The notes: generated from the sequence alone by a model not told the origin. DNA of 64,000 bases from Liolophura sinensis (GCF_032854445.1 NC_088300.1:74887005-74951004), one strand, 5' to 3'; positions 13,101-25,500 are shown, counted from the first letter of the stretch. Program-made: numbers and translations.

Positions 13101-13292
13101 TGTTTACCTAGGGTCGAAACCCTTCCAATGGTTCACAAGATTGCCTGCATCCAGCGTGATACTGACAAACCTCTCACTGGTTACGGACACCACACGGTCC
13201 GTCTGCACGGTCACTTCCAAGCCCGCCACTTGTACGGACTGGATCAGCAGAGAGCCTAGACACAGGCACGTATAAACATCCCGCACGGCCAT
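1038..13292 (-). CDS. HPSE-like: Heparanase gene D, beta type, ten exons, complete
   Basis: This is a secreted or lysosomal GH79 endo-beta-glucuronidase that would cleave heparan sulfate. Exons run from right to left: 13108-13292, 12582-12718, 11486-11656, 9446-9617, 8403-8450, 6947-7150, 4827-4947, 4513-4619, 1433-1576, 1038-1194. All junctions are GT-AG and the phases fit, giving 481 residues. Landmarks are a signal peptide (about 1-24), [11 protein letters not shown] near residue 80, the ELGNEP proton-donor motif with Glu165, HYYMNG near 240, the [11 protein letters not shown] nucleophile motif with Glu285, and a C-terminal beta domain ending AAACMGT. The two glutamates are 120 residues apart, against 118 in human heparanase (225 and 343). 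The protein is about 60 residues shorter than human heparanase because the excised linker is nearly absent. Introns 3, 4, 6 and 8 are full of minisatellites. An AATAAA lies 47 bases past the stop. I am confident of the family; the exon joins are by eye. Confidence 0.88.
1433..1576 (-). CDS. Heparanase D exon 9
   Basis: Encodes [20 protein letters not shown], then [19 protein letters not shown]. Human heparanase has DLTLYAINLHNVT and KYLLRPLG here. It is 144 bp, with cccag and gtaaga splice sites. Confidence 0.87.
2390..4512. repeat. 69-bp exon-8-derived minisatellite, heparanase D intron 8
   Basis: Roughly thirty diverged copies of a 69-bp unit. On the minus strand each unit resembles the end of exon 8 (VLSTG, then EKLR-Y-HC) followed by its splice donor (AGGTGAGTT). 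The array directly abuts the true exon 8. Copies vary in length and sequence much more than in gene A. Confidence 0.85.
4513..4619 (-). CDS. Heparanase D exon 8
   Basis: Starts [20 protein letters not shown] and ends EKLRIYSHCTSS plus AG before gtgagt. It matches DYWLSLLFKKLVGTKVL and KLRVYLHCTNT of human heparanase. It was too short to stand out as an open frame. The 69-bp array to its left repeats its second half and its donor. Confidence 0.87.
4827..4947 (-). CDS. Heparanase D exon 7
   Basis: Encodes [19 protein letters not shown] and FVGGHYGLLDYSNGVF, matching [20 protein letters not shown] in human. The acceptor is cactgtcag. The 54-bp array immediately to its right is made from copies of this junction. 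Confidence 0.88.
4948..6655. repeat. 54-bp exon-7-junction minisatellite, heparanase D intron 6
   Basis: About thirty copies of a 54-bp unit. On the minus strand the unit is the last ~40 bases of intron 6 plus the first ~14 bases of exon 7 (GTGGCTGGACAAGC). Each copy has TAT or CAT where the true acceptor has CAG. A block of about 522 bp recurs (compare 5761 with 6283). The long minus-strand open frames here are a result of the unit length. Confidence 0.85.
6947..7150 (-). CDS. Heparanase D exon 6 (nucleophile exon)
   Basis: Encodes HYYMNGH through [13 protein letters not shown] to FIAGFM. The Glu of GETSS (residue 285) is the expected catalytic nucleophile of GH79 enzymes. The exon is 204 bp, with cttccag and gtaagg splice sites. 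Confidence 0.9.
7151..8402. other. Heparanase D intron 5
   Basis: A unique-looking AT-rich intron. Its first 420 bp (to about 7570) are near-identical to the matching intron of gene B. I see no gene or repeat array in the rest. Confidence 0.5.
8403..8450 (-). CDS. Heparanase D exon 5 (48 bp)
   Basis: A micro-exon encoding FMKTGSEYISAMTFH, equal to FLKAGGEVIDSVTWH in human heparanase. Its splice sites (tttcag, gtaagt) are clear and the same exon recurs in genes A and C. Confidence 0.85.
8740..9370. repeat. GTGACTGGGTGGG minisatellite, heparanase D intron 4
   Basis: Diverged units of about 36-40 bp built on GTGACTGGGTAGG and GTCTGGTGTCA. The same family fills intron 4 of gene A. The core resembles the central part of some mollusc SINEs, so it may have grown from one. 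Confidence 0.65.
9446..9617 (-). CDS. Heparanase D exon 4
   Basis: Starts AG CCT GAT and so completes Glu165 and the NEPD motif. It continues through DPRQLGHDFGRLRAIMDSMP and LLLGPDE, matching QLGEDF and LYGPDV of human heparanase. The acceptor is attggtag and the donor gtaagc. Confidence 0.86.
9800..11095. repeat. Two adjoining 57-bp minisatellites, heparanase D intron 3
   Basis: From about 9800 to 10345 the unit carries TCAGCCTGTCGTTTCACAG. From about 10350 to 11095 a related unit carries TCAGCCTGTGGTTTCATGG. Both are 57 bp, so both strands stay open over long stretches. A decayed version lies at 49690-50240 in gene A. Confidence 0.75.
11486..11656 (-). CDS. Heparanase D exon 3 (up to the proton donor)
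   Basis: Contains [13 protein letters not shown] and ends ELGN plus the first base of the catalytic glutamate codon. The acceptor is tttacag and the donor gtagga. Human heparanase has SLIFGLNALLR at the same place. Confidence 0.88.
12582..12718 (-). CDS. Heparanase D exon 2
   Basis: Encodes [21 protein letters not shown], matching SPAYLRFGG of human heparanase. It is flanked by tttgcag and gtaagt and is 137 bp long. It ends FPNCTLS and runs straight to exon 3 without the long linker of vertebrates. Confidence 0.88.
12745..12935 (-). mobile_element. Old SINE copy, heparanase D intron 1
   Basis: A diverged copy of the SINE found at 53295-53566, with tail at left (TTTATTTATTTATTTGATGG) and the GGTGGGAGGAAAC core. 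Gene B retains a fragment at about 36408-36425. Confidence 0.5.
13108..13292 (-). CDS. Heparanase D exon 1 (signal peptide, first beta strand)
   Basis: Begins at an ATG and encodes a hydrophobic leader (CLCLGSLLIQSVQVAG) followed by LEVTVQ and FVSITLDAGN, the opening strand of the GH79 fold. It ends GACCCTAG before gtaaac, in phase 2. It is nearly identical to exon 1 of gene A. Confidence 0.88.
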
Positions 13293-14178
13293 GATCAGTC
13301 AATGGCCCGAACTCACTGTCTCTAAAACATACTATACATGAGTAACTCCGCATCTGATTAAGGTCAGCCTGTGCTAGTTTGAGACCCACAGAAATGACGT
13401 TTGTATGTATCACAAGATAACATGGAATTGACATAGTTTCTGTGCGAATCCATTGCACATTCAGTTATTTTAATAATATGTACCGTTCATGAATCTGTAG
13501 TGTTATGTATTCAAATCTGGTTCCCATATAGCCGGTGAGAAATCGACACCCTCTCCCGCTCCTAATCTACACACTCTCTCTACTCCACGCTCAATGTAAG
13601 AACACGTGCATCGGTGGTATGAGAACACGGACACAAGTTCAGCTTTCTCGGTTGGATTTTTCGTTGAGAACAGTCATTGAGTTGAGTCGCCGGTCCCGAC
13701 CGATTCAAACGCTGGCCACCGGTGGTCGTTCATCGGGTGCATATGAACCAGGTTTAATAGTTCATGCAAGTGGAACGGATATAAAATAAATTTTCTAAAT
13801 CTTCTAGACTGTCGGCAACAGTCGCACACGTGGTGGTTTTGTGTTACGGTAGGCGACGGTCGTCCTGGTGGCGGTCACGTACCAAGGTGAGCTGCGCTTG
13901 TCACGGTGGTGGTCACGTACAATGATCGCCTTGGTGGCGGTCACTTACCACGGTGAGCGACAGTCGCCCCGGTGGCGATCACATACCACAGTGTGCGACG
14001 ACCGTGTACGACCACAAAACAGTGTATAAAAGTCCCCTAAATAGATATGTAAGGCGACTTGGAAACCAAATCCAGGAATGGCTGCATGTCAGGAATCTCC
14101 ATTGTGATCTCAATGCAGTCGGCCAGCAAGCCGGACGAAGCTAGCCAATTCCCTATAGGACGAAGATTGGTAAGCAAT
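13293..14178. other. Upstream region of heparanase D
   Basis: No gene seen. From about 13815 to 14010 there are GC-rich imperfect repeats of about 40 bp containing GGTCACGTACCA and GGTGAGCGACAGTCG. The same motif cluster lies upstream of gene B (36550-36670), so it travelled with the beta-type 5' end. Confidence 0.45.
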
Positions 14179-14180
14179 TA

Positions 14181-15297
14181 CAGTCAAAAATGTACCTACG
14201 GCCACCTGTAATCAGCGTCCATTTGCCATAAGCGGCCACTCTCTGCCGCGACCAAACAATTTTCCATGTTAAACGACCTGTAATATGCGAGCACCTGTCC
14301 AATGCGTCCAGCGGCCAATATATTTTGCCACCAAATTCTATATCAGCCTGTCCTGAGCGGCCGAGACTTTCAACAGTAATGGTGACTGCCGCATCGGACA
14401 TTCAAGAATTTCAAAATGGCGACCACCTGACTTCAATAGGTTTTGTAGTGATTAAAAGTTACAACCTGCCACCTTGTGAAGACAAGTGGAGTGGGAACAT
14501 TATTGGTCAATAGGACTGAAGTCTATTGTTCTTTAATCAGGCCTAGCTGGATATTGTCGGGATGTCCTGCACTGTGGCAGTGGATTAGCTCCCTGCTGAG
14601 GTCCCCGCTACGAATGCCAGAAAAACTCCGATATAATCGGATATAATCTGACCTCCTGTGGTTCCTCCCATGAATGGTGTCTTTGACAAATTATCTGGCT
14701 TGCTTGGCCATTATCTTTGCAGGCAAATGATGTTGTGTTTTCATTTCGCGTGGCCAAAATATTGCATGTACCGGTACCGGACACATGGAGAAACTGATTT
14801 TCCTCGTACATGTTGTTGTTGTTGTTTCACCGATAATAGCAAATATGATTGAACATCTCAGCAGTCTGCCATTTACAGTCCAAAACTTTGTTAGAATAGT
14901 CATTTATACCTACGTAGGCCAAACTAGGATATGGCTGTCTAGGTCTTGACAATGATGGGAAGAAAGTTCTCCTGTCATGCGTGCCCTCACCTGAAACTCT
15001 TTCTGTAATCGCCTGTTAAATGCGTGAAGTCCATAGGTTTACCCGACACAACTTGAAATTATTAAGTTATTATTTTACTACAATTGTTATATTTCTATGA
15101 AATTTATGTACCAGAACAGATTAGTGCTGTAACAATTATGTATAACATTATTATGTAGGCCAACATGTGTAGATTTCCTGAAACTTAATTCAGTTGTGAT
15201 TTGGCTTGGTCTTCACAACCTGTCTTGTGTGGCCAACTGTCATATGCGGCCACTTTTTACGTGTCCCTTCACTGGCCGCATACAACAGGTTTGACTG
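14181..15297. mobile_element. Tigger/pogo-like non-autonomous DNA transposon
   Basis: The left end reads TA-CAGTCAAAAATGTACC and the right end ACAGGTTTGACTG-TA, so the termini are inverted (CAGTCAAA/TTTGACTG) and flanked by TA. Sub-terminal GCGGCCAC-type repeats occur at both ends, a pattern seen in pogo/Tigger elements. No transposase frame is visible, so it is non-autonomous at about 1.1 kb. Confidence 0.55.
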
Positions 15298-15299
15298 TA

Positions 15300-16438
15300 T
15301 AGCCATCTGCATGGGGTGTAACTCTAACCAAAAGGGAGTTAATAGTTTACTCAATGAGTTTTTTGGAAATTATATATATATGAGTAAACTGAATTTTGGT
15401 TTATATTTTGTTAACATCTTTACACTGAAAACTGTTTGAATTGTGTGAATGATTTAGTACGATGTTCCAACAGCCAAAGACAGAAAGAGAACATGTACTT
15501 TGAAATCAGATAATCCCAACCTCTACTCCATGCCTATCGCCAATCGATGCTTTCGTCAATCTATTGAAACATATCCATGGAGAGCGCATCTTTAGACGCC
15601 ATTAACTTTTGGTTTTGATAACTTAAGTATCGGTTTGCACATGGTGGTCTGAAAAGCGTGATAATGCTGAATCACTGTAAACCATCCATTTAACGCCATT
15701 GTGTGAGAAACCCAATGATCCTCAATGCTAGCAGGCATTTCCACAGATTGATGCCAGACATCAGTGAAGAATGATACTTAGAACTGAAACACTCGTACAT
15801 TACCAATAAGTTAATACTAGCACTTTTAATTTTTTTATTTATTTATTTATTTATCTGATAATTGGTGTTTATGCCATACCAAAGAATATTTCATTTACAG
15901 GGCATTAGCCTCCATTATCGCGGAAGGATGAAGGAAGTCCACCGCCATCCGAAAGTTACTGACAGACCTTTCCACGTACAGCCACGGATGAAGCCGTCAT
16001 GCATGAGTTGAGACTAACGCACAAATCCACCGTTCCGTTATAACAGTGACATAGGTAACAACATTAGCAGGGCTTTTTAAGAAGGTAACAGCTGATAGCA
16101 TATTTACACCTCTATAATTTATGAAAGAAATGTATTTACTTGTGTAAATCTCAAACAATTTTAGAGACCATCAAAACAACTAATATTAAGATTAATTACA
16201 TATATATTAATAAATAATAAAGGTTAAATGTCCCATTACATCAATTTTATAATAATCAACAACACATATACTAATGTACAACTGTGCGTATCTCATGCAA
16301 GGAAATATATCATCATGAAAAAAATTAACTCGAAATGATGTATACAGGTGCAAATACTCGTACAAGAATGATTTTTCAAAAACTGATTTTTTTCATACAC
16401 AAAATATGTCAAAACTGAGTGATGAAGAGCACATAAAC
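15300..16438. other. Intergenic spacer between heparanase D and C
   Basis: No gene seen. A decayed SINE lies at about 15835-16010. From about 16010 the sequence is near-identical to 37555-37990 downstream of gene A. The rest is AT-rich unique sequence. Confidence 0.45.
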
Positions 16439-16595
16439 TCAGGTTCCCATACACGCAGCTGCCCCAGAATTGGGTACAACGATAAATGCAAACGAGAATG
16501 GCGGAAGAGGGACTTGGGATGAGAAAATTTTCGGTGGCAAGGGAGGTAACTGTCCAGATATCAGCTCCAAGGGTTTACCATTCAGATTCACCTTC
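16439..16595 (-). CDS. Heparanase C exon 10
   Basis: Intact C-terminus: [14 protein letters not shown], then [19 protein letters not shown] and a TGA stop. It gives the reference reading for the frameshifted copy in gene A. Confidence 0.87.
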
Positions 16596-19500
16596 CTGAA
16601 ACAGCAAAATATAAGTTATATCCGTTTAGAAAACAGATTGAATTTGATGCCTACATAGGTTCAGTGAAGTACATATGACAGTCTGGAACTAAGTGTATGC
16701 CAAAGAATTATATGATGGTTCACAGGTCTGTACTCAGCATGCCCAGTCTAACCTGGAATTAGGGTAGACGTCTGTCTTAATCCCAGGCCTGACAGGCCAC
16801 TGGGGCGATGTTTTCAGATCTAACCGTACATTTAGAGTACTACAAGTAGGCAATGTCATAATGAGGAATATTGAGGAGTAACTTGTCATCTATAGGTCGC
16901 GAATATTACCGGCACCGTCAATTTTACCAGGATGCATAACTTTGCCTCAGTATAGATGGTTTAAATGGCAGCTATATTTGAGGTAAGTTTGTATATATTG
17001 CCCATTGTGTGTCCTTACCAGGCACGGGCCTCTGTCCAGCTTATGACACCTCTAACAATAGACACCCAGTGGGCAATACACAAACTTACCTCAAAGATGG
17101 CTGCCATTGCAAACCATCTATAACAATAGATTTACAGAAGATGGCCTGTTACCGCTGTCACTGTGATAGTATGCATCAATCAAAGTGCACTGGGCCCAGT
17201 TGTGTTAAAAATGTATTAAGAATTAAGCCCGGTATTAGCTCTAGTCCAGACTAAAGTGTCATTTACTTTGTATTAGGTTTAGACTGGTACTAAGATTTCA
17301 GCCTAGCTTAACTTTAATACACTTTTGAACAACTGGCCCCTGAACTACGTAGATGGAGAATCAGATAAATCAGATAAACAGTCAATTCAATCAATTCTGA
17401 TATTAGGTAGGGTATGGCTCTCTTCAATGTCGACCCATCTTACCTGGTCACCAAGGTTGTATCGTCACCAGACGTCAGCTCGTAAACATGCAGGTCAATA
17501 CCTCTAAACTGGGGGAAGGACACATTCATGGATGTGTTGTATAGATTCATCGCATAGAACGTTATTGCCCCAGGACCATAACTAGACCTGCAAACCCAGA
17601 AAGTAAATATATTTATATAAATATATTAATATTAATATAGCTTTTCTTTTGTGGGATAGAAAAAGTCCACTGCACTACATTCGACACCAATTCAATTTTG
17701 CATGGCATTTCAAATGTATGTATTCATATATATTTTGTATAACAATGAAATGAAAACAAACAACGCAATTGTTGGCGATATTTGTCATTTTCAACCCACA
17801 TATGTTCGCCTATCCTTAACCTACATTCAGTACATCATATGTTTTGTTCATAAAACCTAACAGTGTTTCTCTTTTCAAGTACATAATCTAAACAGTGCCT
17901 CATACCTATTTTACGCCATGAAATGGCTGCAATATTGCCGAAGTGGTGTTAAACCATTATCATTCATTGAGAATATTTTGTAATCAGCTACTGTATTTCC
18001 GCAATCTAATCCAGTCTAATCCAATGTCCACTCTAATTAATTTGTCCACTCTTTCTATTACTCAATCCACGTGTCATTGATTTGTCCACTCTTTCTATTA
18101 TTCAATGTTTCACTGACTTCTCCCAATCTTTCTCTTATTCAATGTTTCATTCATTTGTCCACTCTTTCTATTATCCAATGTTTCGCTGACTTCCCCAATC
18201 TTTCTCTTATTCAATGTTTCATTCATTTGTCCACTCTTTCTATTATCCAATGTTTCGCTGACTTCCCCAATCTTTCTCTTATTCAATGTTTCATTCATTT
18301 GCCCACTCTTTCTATTATCCAATGTTTCACTGACTTCCCCAATCTTTCTCTTACCCAATGTTTCACTAATTTTTGCAATCTTTTTCTTGTCCGATGTTTC
18401 ACCTACTTGTCCAATGTTTCTCATACCTAATGTTTTACTGAGTTTCCCAATCTTTTTCCTTCCCACTATTCCACTTATTTATCCAATGTTTCTCCTACCT
18501 AATGTTTTACTGAGTTTCCCAATCTTTTTCTTTCCAAATATTCCACTTATTTATCCAATCTTTCTCCTACCTAATGTTTTACTGAGTTTCCCAATCTTTT
18601 TTTTTCCAAATATTCCACTTGTTTATCCAATGTTTCTCCTACCTAATGTTTTACTGAGTTTCCCAATCTTTTTCCTTCCCAATGTTCCACTTATTTATCC
18701 AATCTTTCTCCTACCTAAAGTTTTACTGAGTTTCCCAATCTTTTTCTTTCCAAATATTCCACTTATTTATCCAATCTTTCTCCTGCTTAATGTTTTACTG
18801 AGTCTCCCAATCTTTTTCTTTCCCAATATTCCACTTATTTATCCAATCTTTCTCCTACTTAATGTTTTACTGAGTTTCCCAATCTTTTTCCTTCCCAATA
18901 TTCCACTTATTTATCCAATCTTTCTCCTACCTAATGTTTTACTGAGTTTCCCAATCTTTTTCCTTCCCAATATTCCACTTATTTATCCAATCTTTCTCCT
19001 ACCTAATGTTTTACTGAGTTTCCCAATCTTTTTCCTTCCCAATATTCCACTTATTTATCCAATGTTTCTCCTACCTAATGTTTTACTGAGTTTCCCAATC
19101 TTTTTCCTTCCCAATATTCTACTTATTTATCCAATCTTTCTCCTACCTAATGTTTTACTGAGTTTCCCAATCTTTTTCTTTCCCAATATTCCACTTATTT
19201 ATCCAATGTTTCTCCTACCTAATGTTTTACTGAGTTTCCCAATCTTTTTCTTTCCCAATGTTCCACTTATTTATCCAATGTTTCTCCTACCTAATGTTTT
19301 ACTGAGTTTCCCAATCTTTTTCCTTCCCAATATTCTACTTATTTATCCAATCTTTCTCCTACCTAATGTTTTACTGAGTTTCCCAATCTTTTTCTTTCCC
19401 AATATTCCACTTATTTATCCAATCTTTCTCCTACCTAATGTTTTACTGAGTTTCCCAATCTTTTTCCTTCCCAATATTCCACTTATTTATCCAATCTTTC

Positions 19501-22500
19501 TCCTACCTAATGTTTTACTGAGTTTCCCAATCTTTCTCCTACCCGATGTTCCACTGATTTTTTCATTCTCTGCCTCACTCAATCCATGTTTCACCAATTT
19601 ATCCACCCTTTGTCTTATTCAGTATTTCTCTGTTTAGTTCACTATTTGTGACTTTCCAGATGTTTTCCACACTTTACTTTTACCCAATGTTTCACAAAGT
19701 CATTCACACTTGCTCTAACTTAACGTTTTACTAATTTCACCACTCTTCATCAATGCTTTATGCATCCATCCACTCTGTTTCGCCCACACCCTAATGATTC
19801 CCAGATTCAAATGTTTCACTGACTTGCTCACCCTTTGTATCTTTGCTAATTTTTGTCCTTCTGTTGCACAAATATTCCCAATCTTTCTCGGGCACAATAT
19901 TTTACTGATTTGTCCACTGTTACTCACTGAATCTTTGTTTTACTCTTTTTCTGACTCGCTCAATGTTTCTCTGATCTGTTCATTGTTTCTCTTACTCCAT
20001 CTTTTAACCAATTTTCCCAGCTTTTCTCTTGTCGCACATTTTAGTTACGGATTATTCCATTCTTTCTCATTATCAGTGAAAAATTGTCCATTCATTCTCT
20101 TCAGTGGAAAACTGTCCACTCATTCTCTTCGTCATCCACTGTTTCATGGACTTGTCCACTTTTTATGTTTTACCGATTTCATTCCTTTTTTTTCTTATGG
20201 CTGCACTCAATTGAAAACTCTATCTTTCACAGATCTATTCATACTTTCCCTCACTCAATAAATGCTTTGCTCAATACCCACCGCTATTAAGAGTCATCTA
20301 ATGTTTTGTTACCCACTTACTCATTAACTGACTTACATACATTCTTACTCATTAGTTTGTCCTGTGCTCAGAACAGTCACATGCCACTAGTACAGTGACT
20401 GTAGACCCAGAGTTTCTCCTGTACTCAGAACAACTCACCTACTACTAGTACAGTGACTGTAGACCCAGAGTTTGTCTTTTGTTCGCCCTGTACTCAGAAC
20501 AACTCACCTACTACTAGCACAGTGACTGTAGACCCTGAGTTTCTCTTTTGTTCGCCCTGTACTCAGAACAACTCACCTACTACTAGCACAGTGACTGTAG
20601 ACCCAGAGTTTCTCTTTTGTTCGCCCTGTACTCAGAACAACTCACCTACTACTAGCACAGTGACTGTAGACCCTGAGTTTCTCCTGTACTCATAACAACT
20701 CACCTACTACTGGTGCAGTGACTGTAGACCCTGAGTTTCTCCTGTGTTTGTCCTGTACTCAAAACAGTCTCCCCCACCAGTTTCTTGTACAGAACTGTCA
20801 ACCAGTAATCCTGCAGGGTAAATGTAGAGATTAGCTATTTCTGACAAATGTGGTGCAAGTATTTGTTAGATAAATCTTTGCTGCCTACAATATCACATTT
20901 CGGTTTTTCGGTAGCGACCTTGTCTGTGGAGTAACTGAAAACAAAAATGAAAAAAGAAAGATCGCATAAAAATAGCAAATTACAATATATATTGAAAAAC
21001 AAACATTGACTGCAAGTTGATAGATAGCAAGTGAGATAGGAAATGGACACTTTGGCAATATGGAATTATAATGAGAGCCTACAAATAACCTCCTCTTGCT
21101 ATAAATGATGATAGCACAGTTGGTAGAGCGTCCGCTTCTGGAGCGGTTAGTGCAGGGTCAATCCTGGGTCGAGTCACACCTAAGGCCTTAAAAGAGGAAG
21201 TTGTAACTTCCTCGCTTGATGTTCAGCATGAAGGGGATAGTACAACGACTGGTTGAGCCGTATCAGTATAATGGCTAGGACGGGGAGCCGTACTTCCCTT
21301 TAGTAAGGCGTCTCAGTGAAACAGCACGAGATGAAGAGCGGTGGGAATCAGTCCTGCAACAAGAAGGCGCATTACATACTCTAGGAACTGCTTCGTCGTC
21401 ATATGACTGAAAAATTGTTAAGCGACGTTATACACCAATCACTCACTCACTCATTCACTATAAATGATGGATGGTCGTGGGTTATCTCCAGCTCTAACCA
21501 TAATGCTTGCCGCCATCGTATAATTGAAATATTCTTTAGTACGGGATAAACACCAATCAAATAAATAAATAAATATAAATGATGCATGGGCTTTGGGTAC
21601 ATTTAGTGCTGTAATATTTGTCTTGTATTCATCAAGGACCAGTAAATTTCCGTTGAGGTTTGTACTTTGATTTAAGTACTTTGTGACACATTTCAGAAAT
21701 TTCAGCTTTTTTTTACTGACGCTGCAGCATATAAATAATCCCGATGAAGATGAATATTGACACTTCCAATGCGACAATGACCTGTTTCCACATCTACATG
21801 TACATCGAGAATACCCCCAACGTACTGGGTTAGGACTGTAGACGCCATCAGAGTAATCCACCAGGCCGTAATTTCCACCCACAAACTCCTGCCGTATCAC
21901 TACCTCAGCCCCGTAATACGCCGCCAATCCGAGTTTGTCCAACCACCTATCAGTTAAAACCATTTACATACAGATAATCCACCAATATGGTATGTTAGAA
22001 TGTAGCATACTTGATTCAAACTTCATGTTTTACCATGCCGAATAATTCTTCAGAAACATTTAAGGTATTTATAACAAAATAAACAACTACGAAAATGTGG
22101 CCTTTAAAGAGGAAAACTATGTAGCTATGCCGTTAGCGAAAATCAGTAGACATATAAGATGTCAGCACTAACAGCGATGGATTCATTATGATATCAGTCG
22201 CTAGGAAGAAAGTAATGGGTAGAGTAACAATGGATTCGTTATGATATCAGGTCATAGGGTAAAAAATAATGAGGAGAGTAACGATGGATTCATTTTGATA
22301 TCAGTTCCTAGGAAGAAAAGCAATGAGAGTAACGATGGATTTATTTTGATATCAGGTCCTAGGAAGAAAACTAACGGGGAGAGTAACGAAGGATTCATTA
22401 TGATATCACGTCATAGGAAGAAAAGTTATGGGAAGAGTAACGATGGATTCATTTTGATAACATGTCCTAAGAAGAAAGGTAATGGGTAGAGTAACGTTGG

Positions 22501-25500
22501 ATTCATTTTGATATTAGGTCCTTAGAAGAAAAGTAATGGTGAGAGTAACGATCGATTCATTTTTGATATTAGGTCCTAGGAAGAAAAGTAATGAGGAGAG
22601 TAACGATCGATTCCTTATGATATTAGGTAGTTGACGCAAAAGTAATGGTGAGAGTAACGATGGTTTCATTTTGATATTAGGTCCTTGGAGGAAAAGTAAT
22701 GGTGAGAGTAACGATGGTTTCATTTTGATATTAGATCCTTGACGGATAAGTAATGGTGAGAGTAACGATGGTTTCATTTTGATATCAGGTCCTAGGAAGA
22801 AGAGTAATGGGGAGAGTAACGATAACTGCATCATGATATTAGTTCATAAGAAGAAAAGTTATGTGGTATAAGCGATGGCTACATTATGATATTAGGTCCT
22901 AGGAAGAAAAGCACTGGGGGTAGCCACTGCTACATTATGATATCATTTAATATCGAGAAAAGTAATGACTACATTCTGATATCGGTTCCTAGAAAGAAAA
23001 GTAAAGGGGGGGGGGGGGGCAGCGATGGACACATTATGACTCCACCTTGTAGCAAGAAAAGTAATGGAAAGGGAGCAGCGATAGCTACATTAGGATATCA
23101 GTTTTTAGGGGGGAAAAAGTAATGTAGGGTGGGGGACGATGGCTGCATTACGATATTAGTTCATAAGAAGAAAAGTTATATAGTATAAGCGATGTCTACA
23201 TTATGATATCAGTTCCCAGGAAGAAAAGTAATCGGGCGAGCAGAAATGGCTACATTCTGGTCTCAGTTCCAAAGAAGAAAAGTAATCGGGCGAGCAGCCA
23301 TGGCTACATTATATCAGATCCTAGGAAGAAAAGGGGATGGGGAGCAGCAATGGTTACATTATGATACCAGATCTTTTAAAAAAATTTAATCCTTACATGA
23401 ATCCAGCGACGAACGTGTTTGAGATTCCAGGTGCACCCCCGTTGTAAGCCGTGCTGGTCTCCCCCACCCATAAGCTTTGAGTGCCGTAAGAGGCATTGCG
23501 TAGGATTTTCTGAGCTGACACCATATCGTAGATAAAACTGTCCAACTTGGCAGGATCCACAAAGTCCTGCGGTTGGGCAGTGTGACCGTTCATGTAATAG
23601 CTGGAATGGAATACTACAGATAGAGAAGCAACTGAATAAATCTAAATCTTTGCCAAATCCAATATTTTGGGAAATGGCCATTTGCACGAAGCCTTCTTGT
23701 TACCTGTAAGTAACTTCCACCTTCTTGAATATATCGTTTGACCGCCTGTTTGTCCGTTTGTGTCCTTTTCAGTCAAAAGATCCTCGAATTAGAATAAAGC
23801 TGACACAGTGGACCGATTGTTGAGATTTCTGGCGCATGCAGAATCATTTAGTGTGTCAAGCTTGTGACATGTATGACGTCAAAGCAAGAATGTGGTTCAT
23901 ATGTTTCTAGGAGAGCTACTAGCATTTCCAATAGAGCTGAACAAAGCCCACACTTGAAAGTATGTATACTTAGCAAATAAAATTGCCCAAATACTTTTAG
24001 TCACCAGTGACTTACTCTCAGCAGACCATAAAAACTGACAGCCGTCTTATGAATGAAAAACTCTTATGTATAGCCATAAACAGAAATGAAATAAATAAAG
24101 AAATAAACAAACCTCTAGGTACAATTAATCAAGCGTACTAGATTTTTCATTGATTTATATATAGCTTCATATAACGAATGCAAAATGTAGATGTACATGT
24201 ATAATTATCGGGAAGCTTTCTATAGATTCTTGGCCGTCTGAACTGACTGATTCTGATTGTACTCAACACGTTGTAACACAGACAAGGGAGGTACAAATAA
24301 TAACCGCCACAGAACCTTGGTTACTTACTGGTGGAAAGTCATGGCATTGATATGCTCTGCTCCAGTTTTCATGAAGCTGAAAACAAAAATAGAGCATAAA
24401 ATATTAATACCACTGAAGAAGTGACGTTTGAAAACTGGAAACTTATTACTTGTCACCATTTTCCCTTTCCTACATTCCAGGAATTCTGGTCCAAGCTGTA
24501 CAGTATTGTGATAGTTCAGTTTTATCGGTCAGGTGATATATTAATGCTCTCCACTGGGTAGCCTCACAACATAGGCGGAAATATGCTCCCTGTGGCCAGT
24601 TGGCCGATAGATAAGGTGTTGGCATCCTGTGTAGTCTTTAACGAAAGATGCATGATATCAGCTGACATATATGTGTCCAGTACATTTTATGTAGCAGTGT
24701 TGCAGGAGGGTCTTGCCTTAGTCCTATGCTTTAGGGCATGGATAAAGCAAATTATTCAACTTATTTCCAATTTATTTAAGAAATTTATTTCAAAACTGTT
24801 TTTTTTTATTTTTCAAAAAAATGTTTTCATTCCAAACCTGAATGGTTATGAAATACAACATATATGACTTTAATCGGCCTTACTTCTGCAGGTATGACTG
24901 AGTGAAGGAGTTGCTGTCGCCGGTAGTGTCAGGTCCGACCAGACGTCGTGATCTGAAGGCCGGCATGGAGTCCATCAGCTGGCGGAGAGTGCCGAAATCC
25001 CGACCCAGCTGTTGGGGATCCACTTTCCGACTGTACTCCTTCCAGTATATATCGGGCTCTGTTGCAGACATTGGCAACATATAGGTTATTCTGAATGACA
25101 TGCGAATCATTAACTGAACTGTAATTACCGGACTGTGTTACATCTCCAAAAAATAAAACATCATGATAGTGTACTCTGACAAGAATACCAAGAAGTAGAA
25201 AGAATCATCTTACGATAATAACAAGGTTATTACTAGAAGTCGGATAAGGAAGAGATTTAGAGTAATGTAATAGTAAGAGCAGAAAATTGTGGAAAATGAG
25301 TGTATGGTGAGAGGTAAGATGAAGAGCAAGGAGAGCTAGTGTTCTCGGAGGAGAGAGTAAGGAGAATTAGTGTAGCGTCGAGAAGTAGGGAGAATTAGTG
25401 TACTCCAAGGAGAGGGTTAATAAGTCAGGAGAATTAGTACAGCTGTGAGAAGAAGGTAGAGGAAAAAGAATTAGTTTACTGGTAAAAAAGGTCGATGAGT

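Noticed and set aside
18387-19637. A 416-codon plus-strand frame made of Phe, Pro, Leu and Ile repeats
   Set aside because: It is an in-frame reading of a 72-bp pyrimidine-rich minisatellite lying inside an intron of heparanase C. The composition follows the DNA and not any protein family.
21108-21180. A possible tRNA gene
   Set aside because: It has A and B boxes but no complete cloverleaf or anticodon arm, and continues into a SINE body. The same holds for the heads at 35342, 37552 and 53566.
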